From Bacilli bacterium (lineage in GTDB: Bacteria > Bacillota_I > Bacilli_A > RF39 > UBA660): DNA of 20,297 nt. Positions 14,295 to 20,297 of this stretch are shown one piece after another (within the stretch, counting starts at the first letter, position 1; each line of letters begins with the position of its first letter). The notes below the pieces were generated by a model. It worked only from the letters and a program-made list of their open reading frames with translations. It was not told the origin of the DNA and ran no database searches. A program made the position numbers and the translations under genes. The DNA is taken from NCBI GenBank assembly GCA_016295795.1, contig JAEDKN010000016.1, positions 1 to 20,297 on the forward strand. The letters run 5' to 3'.

Positions 14295-16020
14295 GATGTC
14301 CTTCTCTTTCTAACTCCCTATAATTAACTTTACCAAAAAGCGTCTTTGGCAAACTTTCTCTATATTCATATTCTTTCGGCCAAGAATACCTAGCCAAGTT
14401 TTTCTCACACAATTCTTTTATTTCCTTCTTAATTCTAAGTGTAGGTTTTTCATCCTGCTTTAATACAATAAATGCTTTTGCAACTTTCATTTTAGTTGGA
14501 TGTGGTATACCTATTACTGAACATTTCAAAACTTTGGGATGGCGCTCTATTACCTCCTCTATTTGAGAAGGATAAACATTAAACCCACTAGATACTATCA
14601 TTCTTTTTAATCTTTGGGTAAAGTATATAACTCCATCAGGTGAAATATAACCCATATCCCCAGTATGCAGCCAAACATTCCCATCCTTATGTACTTGCAA
14701 CACCATATTAGTTTCTTTTTCGTTATCTAAATATCCAAGCATAACCGATGGCCCATTAACACAAATTTCACCCTCCTCACCAAAAGGCAGATGTTCTTGA
14801 GACCCAGGAATACAAATTGCATATTTATTTCCTACCATAGGAATACCAACACTTCCTGGCTTATTAACTCCATCTATTGTGAATGAAGTAGCTGCAACCG
14901 ATTCCGTCATGCCATATCCTTTTCCTATAGAAATACTTGCGCCATGGCTTCTTAAGAATTTATTCATTTTACTTTCCAATGATTCTGTTAGATAATCCCC
15001 TCCACTTATAACATATTTTAACGATGAAAGATCCACTCCATTAAGATCATCATTATTTAACATTCCTTCCCACAATGTTGGAACTCCTGCTATAACATTA
15101 GGTTTATCTTTCTTTAGAATATTAGCAAATCTCTTTGCGTCAAACTCTGGCATTAATATTGTTTCAACTTTTAAGCAAAGTGGACAATGAAGACAAACTC
15201 CAAGTCCAAATCCATGAAAAATAGGCAAAATAGTGAGAATTTTATCTTTTCCCTTAACCCTCTTAACATTTGTATAACATTGTTGAGCCTCAGCGTTAAA
15301 ATTATAATTTGATAAAAGAATACCCTTTGGAGTCCCTGTTGTCCCTCCACTATGCAAAATAATTGCGACATCATCTTTCTTCATATTATGTATACACTTT
15401 TTATTATAAGAAATACCTTCTAATAAAAATTCGTTCCATCGTATATAATCCCTATCTCTAAGGCTTGGTTTTTTAACCTTATAACCTCTAGTTATTTGAT
15501 AACCAAATCCTAACAATTTTGGCATAGAATCCCTTGCAGATACCACTATAACTTTTCTAACCAAAGTATCATCTAATATCTGTTTTACCTTTTCATAAGC
15601 AACATCTATCATAACTAATACCCTTGATTTTGATTCTAATAAATAATGTTTGATTTCTTCAGGAGCTGAAAGAGGATGTACCATATTAGAAATTGCACCT
15701 ATATTATTGGTAGCATAAAAGCTTATGACAGCCTCCGGTGTGTTAGGCATACATATTGTAACTACATCTCCTGGTCGAACACCTTCAAAAAGCAATGACT
15801 TACTAGCCTGCTCTATTTTGTTAAACATTTGCCCATACGTCATTTTCTTTCCAAAATAATTTAGTGCTATATAATTACGATCATCACCTACACAAGATTT
15901 TAAATATTCATATATAGTTTTATCTGTAACTTTTAAATTTCTTTCTTCCTTTGAATAGTATTTTAACCAAGGCTCATCCTTAAATTTATCTTTATTTAAA
16001 ATTTTGTCGAATATTCCCAT
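14287..16020 (-). CDS. Acyl-AMP ligase (long-chain fatty acid CoA/ACP ligase type)
   Basis: This ANL-superfamily enzyme activates a carboxylic acid with ATP to an acyl-adenylate and passes it to a thiol carrier. All core motifs are present in the 577 residues: HSGGTTGTPKG at 223-233, GYGMTE at 368-373, HTGD at 452-455, the hinge RLKRMIV at 470-476, and the C-terminal catalytic lysine K564 in TLFGKVNY. The sequence is most like fatty acid ligases (FadD/LcfA type). No fused acyltransferase or carrier domain is present. It shares its start base with the stop of the upstream plsC and overlaps the downstream plsC, so activated acyl groups probably feed those acyltransferases. Whether the acceptor is CoA or ACP cannot be told from sequence. 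Confidence 0.9.
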   Translation of the reverse strand: MGIFDKILNKDKFKDEPWLKYYSKEERNLKVTDKTIYEYLKSCVGDDRNYIALNYFGKKMTYGQMFNKIEQASKSLLFEGVRPGDVVTICMPNTPEAVISFYATNNIGAISNMVHPLSAPEEIKHYLLESKSRVLVMIDVAYEKVKQILDDTLVRKVIVVSARDSMPKLLGFGYQITRGYKVKKPSLRDRDYIRWNEFLLEGISYNKKCIHNMKKDDVAIILHSGGTTGTPKGILLSNYNFNAEAQQCYTNVKRVKGKDKILTILPIFHGFGLGVCLHCPLCLKVETILMPEFDAKRFANILKKDKPNVIAGVPTLWEGMLNNDDLNGVDLSSLKYVISGGDYLTESLESKMNKFLRSHGASISIGKGYGMTESVAATSFTIDGVNKPGSVGIPMVGNKYAICIPGSQEHLPFGEEGEICVNGPSVMLGYLDNEKETNMVLQVHKDGNVWLHTGDMGYISPDGVIYFTQRLKRMIVSSGFNVYPSQIEEVIERHPKVLKCSVIGIPHPTKMKVAKAFIVLKQDEKPTLRIKKEIKELCEKNLARYSWPKEYEYRESLPKTLFGKVNYRELEREGHHE

Positions 16021-16601
16021 TATTTACCACCTTTATATATTTTCATTCTATTTTTAAATCTACACATTAATTTATCATTTTCATAATCAAGGTCAGAAGT
16101 TTCTACCCAAAAAGGTTTATCTACTATAATCTTTAACTTCTTAAACTTGTACTCTCCAACTATCATAATAGGTATTATAACAGAGTTAGACTCTTTTGCC
16201 AACTTAACAGCACCTATTTTGAAAGGCGCAATCACATCATCTGTTCTGTTAAAGGTTCCCTCTGGGAAAATTCCTAATACAAGGTTATTATCTAATACCT
16301 TTCTGCCTCTTATAATAGGAGTTTTATCTTTTGTTTTTCGATTGACCGGTATTGCACCTACTCCATTCATAATAGGTCTTAATATTCCAACAAACAATTC
16401 TTCTTTTGCTAAAAAATGTACACATCTTTTGGTAGTAATACCCATACTTATAAAATCCAGATTGCTAGAATGGTTTGCTACCAAAATACATCTTCCTTCT
16501 TTTGGAATGTTTTCCAATCCAATTATCTCCGGTTTATAAAATATTCTCATATATATAACTAAAAAGGGCCTTAATAATTTATATAATAATTTATCTTTCA
16601 T
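16020..16601 (-). CDS. 1-acyl-glycerol-3-phosphate acyltransferase family protein (PlsC-like), first copy
   Basis: The 193-residue protein has the PlsC motifs HX4D at H44-D49 (ANHSSNLDF), a middle GAIPVNRK block, and FPEGTFNRT at 112-120 followed by IIPIMIVGEYK. It is clearly related to the PlsC at the other end of the operon but differs in the residues between H and D and in the N-terminus, so the two probably have different acceptors. The start has AAGGAT 10 nt upstream. Its stop overlaps the ligase start (TAATG). In a standard Firmicute pathway one PlsC makes phosphatidate from PlsY product; which of the two does so here is not decidable. Confidence 0.88.
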   Translation of the reverse strand: MKDKLLYKLLRPFLVIYMRIFYKPEIIGLENIPKEGRCILVANHSSNLDFISMGITTKRCVHFLAKEELFVGILRPIMNGVGAIPVNRKTKDKTPIIRGRKVLDNNLVLGIFPEGTFNRTDDVIAPFKIGAVKLAKESNSVIIPIMIVGEYKFKKLKIIVDKPFWVETSDLDYENDKLMCRFKNRMKIYKGGK

Positions 16602-16684
16602 AATATTCTATCCTTATCTTTAAATCATTATATAACAAAAGCACATAATTTTGCTATATAAAAATGGAAATTTGAAAATTTGAT

Positions 16685-17299
16685 TTATTTTGTTTTTATA
16701 TAATTTTCATAAATTTTATTTGCTCTAGAAAAATCTAATATAGAATATATATTGTCTAAATATTGCAATTTATTATTTTTATAATTCAAATAATAAGCAT
16801 GCTCCCACATGTCTATACATATAAGCGAAATGTTCCCGTGGAATAAAGAACTATCTTGATTCATTCTATTTATAACCGTTATTTCTCCACTTGGTAATAA
16901 TTCCAAAAAGACATATCCTGATCCCTTAAGTTTTAAAGCACTAGTTTTAATTTCTTGTAGAAGATTTTCATAAGTTCCATACTTCTTAACAATGGCTTTA
17001 AGCAAATACTCACTCGGACCAATTTTATTTTTAGAAATAGAATTAAAATATATATAATGATTCAAAAATCCGCCTAAATTAAACAGTATATTTTCTCTAT
17101 CCTCATATGGAAATTCTTCAATATGAAAGAATAATTCTTTTATTTTGTAAGTATAATTAAAATTATTTTTTATTAACAGTTCATTAAGTTTATCAAGATA
17201 TCCCATTGTATGCTTAAGATAATGTAATCCTATTGTATGCGTATCTATATAAGGCTCCAGATCCTGATATAAATAATTTAGTTTAAAAATTTTATAAAT
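16685..17299 (-). CDS. Divergent Fe/Mn superoxide dismutase, probable ATT start
   Basis: SOD family member that disproportionates superoxide. Counting from the ATT at 17299, metal ligands align with the E. coli enzyme: H26 (GLHYLKH), H81 (FLNHYIYF), D163 and H167 (IDMWEHAYYL). LEPYID, GSGYVFLEL and NQDSSL are also conserved; the Gln in NQDS is the Mn-type or cambialistic position. Oddities: the second His of the usual HH pair is Tyr, and the C-terminal Trp-rich VNW block is IYSILDFS, so the protein is far from typical. Perfect GGAGGTG at 17306-17312 is followed 6 nt later by ATT; no ATG, GTG or TTG lies at a usable distance downstream. Upstream in-frame GTG 17308 and TTG 17314 overlap or precede that site. 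Some SODs of spore formers act in coat cross-linking. Confidence 0.83.
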   Translation of the reverse strand: MYKIFKLNYLYQDLEPYIDTHTIGLHYLKHTMGYLDKLNELLIKNNFNYTYKIKELFFHIEEFPYEDRENILFNLGGFLNHYIYFNSISKNKIGPSEYLLKAIVKKYGTYENLLQEIKTSALKLKGSGYVFLELLPSGEITVINRMNQDSSLFHGNISLICIDMWEHAYYLNYKNNKLQYLDNIYSILDFSRANKIYENYIKTK

Positions 17300-17311
17300 A
17301 AAAAACACCTC

Positions 17312-17331
17312 CAATTAAGTATATTTAATTG
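17312..17331. repeat. Perfect inverted repeat abutting the SOD ribosome binding site
   Basis: CAATTAA and TTAATTG are separated by 6 nt. On the minus strand the second arm runs directly into GGAGGTG, so it could be an operator or an RNA hairpin that hides the ribosome binding site. Confidence 0.55.
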
Positions 17332-17367
17332 AAGATGAAAATAATATAATATTTATCAACTATAGAA

Positions 17368-17796
17368 TTATATATATAAATCCAAATCAAACTTTATTTC
17401 CAACATCCCTAAGTAGTCAGTCTCTTCTTTGCAATCAGTAAAGCATGATGAAAAGTCTATATTTATTACGAACTTATTCTTTATATATCTTGTTATTTTC
17501 ATATGTGTTATAGGATTAATGTCAGATATTCCATCAACAGAAAATATTGTTTCTCCTTCAGTAACATAAGAAGAAAAATCCACCGTATTAAATGGTTTTA
17601 TTTTCAGTAATTCTTTTGGATCACAATTCAAACTAAACTCAAAGGAAAAATCATGATTATCTTTTTTTCCCTCAATACGATATGCTAAAGTTTTAACACT
17701 TTCATTATTATCATTAAGCCTATAAATATTATAAGTTACATAATCAATTGTTATTTTTTCCCTTTCTACATCAAATAATTTTCCAATTTTAAACAA
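17368..17796 (-). CDS. Hypothetical protein, 142 residues
   Basis: I do not recognise this protein. It has no signal peptide and no membrane helix. Alternating hydrophobic residues throughout suggest a mostly beta structure (ITIDYVTYNIYRL, FSFEFSL, KFVINIDF, LEIKFDLDLYI). There are three cysteines, two of them close together (SSCFTDCKEE). It starts at TTG with AGGAGG 7 nt upstream, a strong translation signal that supports a real gene. It lies between the MvaI/BcnI-type nuclease (178 bp upstream) and the SOD (54-68 bp downstream), with no terminator seen before the SOD, so the two may be cotranscribed. No function is proposed. Confidence 0.7.
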   Translation of the reverse strand: MFKIGKLFDVEREKITIDYVTYNIYRLNDNNESVKTLAYRIEGKKDNHDFSFEFSLNCDPKELLKIKPFNTVDFSSYVTEGETIFSVDGISDINPITHMKITRYIKNKFVINIDFSSCFTDCKEETDYLGMLEIKFDLDLYI

Positions 17797-17841
17797 AGTT
17801 AATCCTCCTAACCAAGTTACTATTAAAGTTATTATTTTCTA

Positions 17842-17880
17842 CTTTGGTAAAATTAATAATTATGTATATTAATACCAAAG
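17842..17880. repeat. 39-bp imperfect palindrome upstream of the hypothetical gene
   Basis: CTTTGGTA pairs with TACCAAAG, and inner TTAATA pairs with TATTAA, with a 3-nt AAA bulge and an 8-nt loop. No T run follows on either strand, so it is not a standard terminator. Confidence 0.6.
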
Positions 17881-17974
17881 AGTATATAATTAACATAATA
17901 TATGAATATTAATAAAAGTTCAACTAATTTTCTATTGTTTTTGATTGTATTCAAATTTTTTGTAACTAAAATTT

Positions 17975-18754
17975 TCATAGTATTTGAAATCTAGAATTCA
18001 AATCATTATCATATGCATCCAAAATATTAAATAATTTAACAATATTATCTTTATTTATTTGGAAAACTAAGTTCTTATTTCTTTGTCTGCTTACTTCCAA
18101 GCCACTTCTAGAGATTCTTCCTATAATTGATACTTTAACAATATCATCATTTAATAATTCAATAAATCTTTCAAAAGATATCAATTTATAAATGACTATT
18201 TTATAATATCTGAAATATGGTACAGCATCAATATTTCTTTTGCTAGCCCAAACAAGAGCTAAATTATTTAATTTTATTTGTAATCGTTGCTTTAATGTTT
18301 CAAATTTAATAAAAGAATTTCTTTGAATCAAATTATTATTAATATCATATACAGAAAGATAAACTTTTTGTTCTTTTTTTGATATATCTAACTTAAAATA
18401 ATATTTATCATAAATTAATGCTTTTTTATTGCAACTTAAATTTGCCATCAATATTTTTTTATCAGTATAAGTATCATCTTTCTTACCATATTTATTTAAT
18501 ATTTCATTCATTTCATAAAATGATGGGCCATCAAATGCACACGAAAACAATGTTATTGGATAACGACTAAATCTTTGAGTACATTTTATTTCTATCCCTT
18601 GATAATCAGGAAAATACATACTATCTGGATTTTTGCCTAATATATTCTCGAAAGTTAATCCAACACTGTTGGTATATGAATTTATTCCTCTTATCCAATT
18701 CATTTTGCTAATATCCTTAAATTTTTCTATTAATTTTTCATAATTATCATTCAT
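17975..18754 (-). CDS. MvaI/BcnI-type restriction endonuclease, orphan
   Basis: The 259-residue protein resembles the MvaI/BcnI family of type II endonucleases, which share a MutH/Sau3AI-like PD-(D/E)xK fold and often act as monomers that nick each strand in turn. Visible motifs are NSVGLTFENILG with E36, then PDYQGIEIKCTQ with D50 and E55-x-K57, the family's catalytic set. The C-terminal half is basic and Arg/Asn-rich (SRSGLEVSRQRNKN), plausible for DNA recognition. GAGGTGAA lies 7 nt before the ATG. No DNA methyltransferase or controller gene is found within the window on either strand, so it could be an orphan, a relic, or a nuclease in another defence context. Low GC and flanking tRNA debris fit horizontal transfer. 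Confidence 0.75.
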   Translation of the reverse strand: MNDNYEKLIEKFKDISKMNWIRGINSYTNSVGLTFENILGKNPDSMYFPDYQGIEIKCTQRFSRYPITLFSCAFDGPSFYEMNEILNKYGKKDDTYTDKKILMANLSCNKKALIYDKYYFKLDISKKEQKVYLSVYDINNNLIQRNSFIKFETLKQRLQIKLNNLALVWASKRNIDAVPYFRYYKIVIYKLISFERFIELLNDDIVKVSIIGRISRSGLEVSRQRNKNLVFQINKDNIVKLFNILDAYDNDLNSRFQIL

Positions 18755-18787
18755 AAATCAATTCACCTCTAAATACATTATTACTTG

Positions 18788-18806
18788 TAGGTATGAACTT
18801 TACCTA
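18788..18806. repeat. Inverted repeat upstream of the endonuclease gene
   Basis: TAGGTA and TACCTA are separated by 7 nt, about 35 nt before the endonuclease start, next to a -10-like TAATAAT on the minus strand. It may be a repressor site. Apart from this repeat, I see only AT-rich sequence from 18755 to 18902. Confidence 0.4.
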
Positions 18807-18902
18807 AGATGAACTAATTTTTTATATTATTAAATATATTGTATATGTAAAATTAATGATTAAAAATAGTAGCATACTTTTGTGTCTTTCAAGTTAAATA
18901 GC

Positions 18903-18967
18903 TGTCCCTATCGCCAGTTGGCTAGAATGATCTTATATCTAGAACGGCCATAGGTTCTATAGGTCCA
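18903..18967 (+). pseudogene. Decayed tRNA-Ile2 copy, inverted relative to the intact gene
   Basis: Read on plus, this stretch follows the intact tRNA-Ile2 at 19135-19211 from end to end. The acceptor is TGTCCCT instead of GGACCCT, the D arm CCAGTTGGCTAGA matches TCAGTTGGTTAGA, and GAACGGCCATAGGTTC matches the anticodon-T arm junction at 15 of 16 positions. It then runs TATAGG-TCCA like the T-stem and acceptor 3' side. Two bases are lost in the anticodon arm and six in the T loop, and the anticodon stem no longer pairs, so it cannot be functional. Confidence 0.75.
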
Positions 18968-18974
18968 TGATAAT

Positions 18975-18995
18975 GCGGGTAATGGAATCTAGCGC
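18975..18995 (+). pseudogene. Decayed tRNA-Leu(TAG) fragment, inverted relative to the intact gene
   Basis: GCGGGTA then ATGG match the first bases of tRNA-Leu, and ATCTAGCGC matches its anticodon stem 3' side and variable arm; the D arm and anticodon loop between them are deleted. It follows the tRNA-Ile2 remnant after 7 nt, the same order and nearly the same spacing as the intact pair (8 nt counting CCA). Confidence 0.65.
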
Positions 18996-19008
18996 TTATT
19001 TGGGCATA

Positions 19009-19032
19009 ATAAAACCCTTGTGAAAACAAGGG
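19009..19032 (-). terminator. Intrinsic terminator of the tRNA pair
   Basis: On the minus strand CCCTTGT pairs perfectly with ACAAGGG across a TTTC loop and is followed by TTTTATT, 12 nt downstream of the tRNA-Leu CCA end. Confidence 0.82.
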
Positions 19033-19044
19033 ATTAATTAACGA

Positions 19045-19129
19045 TGGTGCGGGTAACAGGAGTTGAACCTGCAAGCCTTGCGGCGCTAGATCCTAAGTCT
19101 AGTGCGTCTGCCAATTCCGCCATACCCGC
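19045..19129 (-). tRNA. tRNA-Leu, anticodon TAG
   Basis: A full class II cloverleaf. The acceptor GCGGGTA pairs with TACCCGC (discriminator A, CCA encoded). The D arm has GGCAGACGCAC, the anticodon stem-loop CTAGA-CTTAGGA-TCTAG places TAG at the anticodon, a long variable arm GCGCCGCAAGGC follows, and the T arm is GCAGG-TTCAACT-CCTGT. It is transcribed with tRNA-Ile2, 5 nt upstream. Confidence 0.96.
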
Positions 19130-19134
19130 AAAAA

Positions 19135-19211
19135 TGGTGGACCCTATAGGACTCGAACCTATGACCGTTCGGTTATGAGCCGAATGCTCTAACCAACTGA
19201 GCTAAGGGTCC
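19135..19211 (-). tRNA. tRNA with CAT anticodon, probably tRNA-Ile2 (lysidine-modified)
   Basis: The cloverleaf is complete: acceptor GGACCCT with AGGGTCC, discriminator A and encoded CCA, anticodon stem-loop TTCGG-CTCATAA-CCGAA, T arm ATAGG-TTCGAGT-CCTAT. The CAT anticodon could mean initiator, elongator Met or Ile2. The paired acceptor end excludes initiator. The GGACC acceptor with the GGCTCATAACC loop resembles Ile2 of Bacilli and Mollicutes, whereas their elongator Met has GGTTCATACCC. Ile2 needs TilS (C34 to lysidine), not in this window. Confidence 0.9.
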
Positions 19212-19222
19212 ATGACTTTTTA

Positions 19223-19251
19223 ATAATAACACAAAACTCACGGCAGTGCAA
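19223..19251 (-). promoter_or_regulatory. Promoter of the tRNA-Ile2/tRNA-Leu unit
   Basis: On the minus strand TTGCAC and TATTAT are separated by 17 nt; the mature tRNA-Ile2 5' end lies 11 nt downstream of the -10. Confidence 0.68.
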
Positions 19252-19291
19252 TAACTAAAATCAATTTTTTATTTAATTTTTTTAACTTGTT

Positions 19292-19300
19292 TGCTATAAT
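19292..19300 (+). promoter_or_regulatory. Extended -10 promoter of rnhC
   Basis: TGC TATAAT is a perfect extended -10 19 nt before the rnhC ATG. The -35 position holds only TTTAAT. It is divergent from the tRNA promoter. Confidence 0.55.
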
Positions 19301-19319
19301 TAGCTTGAGGTGGACATAT

Positions 19320-20270
19320 ATGGTAAAAAATAACAATAATAATTATGTGGTTTTAAAAGTTGATGACTCCACTAAACAAAAAATGCTTTCATTTTACAAA
19401 GATAGAGCTAAAGATAAAAAAATACCATATGTTAGTATGCAATCAGTCAGTGAAGACGTTGTAATAACTATATATGATAAAAATAAAAAAGGAGAAAACA
19501 AAGTTATGTTCCAAGGCGTTGGAGCAGATATCGAAGCTTCAGTTTGGGCAATGGAACAAACTGCCATAGAAACCAGCAAAAAAGAAAAAGAAACCGATTA
19601 TTCAAAATATTACAATTGTTCTTCTATTGGTTCCGATGAAGTTGGCACTGGAGATTATTTCGGCCCAATTGTTGTTACTAGTTGTTATGTAAATAAGAGT
19701 GACATCCCATTTTTAGAAAGTTTAGGAATCCGTGACTCTAAAAAAATAAGTGATGAAAAGATACTTAAAATCGCACCAGAAATCGCAAAAAAAATAAAAT
19801 ATAAAAGCATTATCTTAACTAATAGCGAATACAACGAAAAATACAATAATGCAAACAACAATATAAATAAAATAAAGGCTATAATGCACAACAAAGTTTT
19901 ATGGAAAATGGTTCACGAAGAAAATTTAAATTACGATTATATCATAGTAGATGAATTTGCAAGAGAAGCTAGATATTATGAATATATAAAAGACTCTGCA
20001 AACATTCAAAGAGGAATAACATTTATGACTAAGGCAGAAGATAAAAATCTTGCTGTTGCATGTGCTTCTGTTATAAGTAGATATTTATTTATAAAAGAAT
20101 TTGATAAATTGTGCGACAATTTACATATACCACTTCCAAAAGGTGCCGGTCCTGCAGTTGATGAAATTGGAAAAGAAGTTGTAGAAAAATATGGTAAGGA
20201 AAAATTAACAGAAATTGCAAAACTCAACTTCAGAAACACGCAAAGAATCTTAGAAACTTTAATATTTTAA
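19320..20270 (+). CDS. rnhC: Ribonuclease HIII
   Basis: RNase HIII cuts the RNA strand of RNA-DNA hybrids such as R-loops and primers, and is found mainly in Firmicutes lacking a strong RNase HI. The 316 residues show the N-terminal TBP-like hybrid-binding domain (about 1-85, with VMFQGVGADIEASVWA) and the RNase H catalytic domain opening with SIGSDEVGTGDYFGP. Active-site residues D106, E107, D211 (YIIVDEFA) and D241 (TKAEDKNLAVACAS) have exactly the spacing of D97, E98, D202 and D232 in the Geobacillus enzyme. The frame is open from 19287, but GAGGTGGA 5 nt before the ATG at 19320 sets the start. It is a single-gene unit ending in a terminator. In Bacillus rnhC neighbours zapA-cvpA; here those are separate. 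Confidence 0.96.
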   Translation: MVKNNNNNYVVLKVDDSTKQKMLSFYKDRAKDKKIPYVSMQSVSEDVVITIYDKNKKGENKVMFQGVGADIEASVWAMEQTAIETSKKEKETDYSKYYNCSSIGSDEVGTGDYFGPIVVTSCYVNKSDIPFLESLGIRDSKKISDEKILKIAPEIAKKIKYKSIILTNSEYNEKYNNANNNINKIKAIMHNKVLWKMVHEENLNYDYIIVDEFAREARYYEYIKDSANIQRGITFMTKAEDKNLAVACASVISRYLFIKEFDKLCDNLHIPLPKGAGPAVDEIGKEVVEKYGKEKLTEIAKLNFRNTQRILETLIF

Positions 20271-20297
20271 AAGCGAATAGTGATTACTATTCGCTTT
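20270..20297 (+). terminator. Hairpin terminator after rnhC
   Basis: AAAGCGAATAGT pairs perfectly with ACTATTCGCTTT (12 bp) across a GATT loop, starting at the last base of the stop codon. The T run is cut by the window edge; the A run on the 5' side means it may also work in the other direction. Confidence 0.8.

Noticed and set aside
16620..16684. Terminator after the SOD gene
   Set aside because: The AAATTT palindromes there are short, A/T only and lack a clear T run; not distinguishable from background.
17975..18754. MutH-like partner of the MutS in this window
   Set aside because: The fold is shared between MutH and the MvaI/BcnI family, but Firmicutes use the MutL endonuclease and the gene is 9 kb from mutS in a different context; no support for a repair role.
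18901..19020. 6S RNA or another structured non-coding RNA downstream of the tRNAs
   Set aside because: The GC-richer stretch is explained by end-to-end similarity to the adjacent tRNA-Ile2 and tRNA-Leu plus their terminator.
1..20297. CRISPR array, insertion sequence, integrase or prophage genes
   Set aside because: No regularly spaced repeats, transposase, recombinase or phage structural genes were seen in any frame, so the accessory stretch has no identified mobility gene.
1..20297. Genetic code 4 (Mycoplasma-like) because of low GC
   Set aside because: TGA ends gerAB and the MvaI/BcnI-type gene at expected positions, and Trp is encoded by TGG throughout; sporulation genes also argue against Mollicutes.

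Overview
The window is about 20 kb of AT-rich chromosome from an endospore-forming low-GC Firmicute, most likely in the Bacilli. The evidence is the sporulation and germination set (gpr, spoIIP, a yqxA-like gene, a GerAB-type permease), strong GGAGG/AGGTGAT ribosome binding sites, and the Bacillus-like order rimP-nusA-ylxR-...-infB-rbfA. TGA is used as a stop (gerAB, the MvaI-type nuclease) and Trp is read from TGG, so the Mycoplasma code does not apply. The small single-domain RimP and short intergenic gaps suggest one of the compact, mostly uncultured gut lineages near Erysipelotrichia, but that placement is inference.

Layout. 1-3.65 kb: the 3' end of a plus-strand gerAB converges on a minus-strand sporulation cluster gpr - signal-peptide protein - spoIIP - yqxA-like. 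3.7-5.0 kb: rpsT and a membrane-anchored transglutaminase-like protein on plus, each with a promoter and a terminator. 5.1-9.15 kb: minus-strand rbfA - mutS - cvpA - trxA. 9.2-13.5 kb: the minus-strand operon rimP - nusA - ylxR/rnpM - dCMP deaminase - infB, with a promoter and a leader hairpin before rimP and a terminator after infB. 13.7-16.6 kb: a tightly overlapping lipid operon plsC - acyl-AMP ligase - plsC. 16.7-18.75 kb: an accessory-looking stretch with a divergent Fe/Mn superoxide dismutase, an unrecognised protein and an orphan MvaI/BcnI-type restriction endonuclease. 18.9-19.2 kb: tRNA-Ile2(CAT) and tRNA-Leu(TAG) on minus, facing a decayed inverted copy of the same pair on plus. 19.3-20.3 kb: rnhC (RNase HIII) on plus with a terminator at the window edge.

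How the genes work together. The rimP-infB operon serves ribosome maturation, antitermination and translation initiation, with a nucleotide-metabolism enzyme inserted. The plsC-ligase-plsC operon looks like an unfused counterpart of Aas, able to activate fatty acids and esterify them to (lyso)glycerolipids. The gpr/spoIIP cluster acts in engulfment and in degradation of spore DNA-binding proteins at germination.

The most unusual points are the inverted tRNA pair remnant, the SOD gene whose strong ribosome binding site points at an ATT start just after a perfect hairpin, the endonuclease with no methyltransferase in view, the single-domain RimP, and a canonical MutS between cvpA and trxA, where Bacillus carries mutS2. 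Several computed ORFs begin at a GTG that is really part of the Shine-Dalgarno; I moved those starts downstream.
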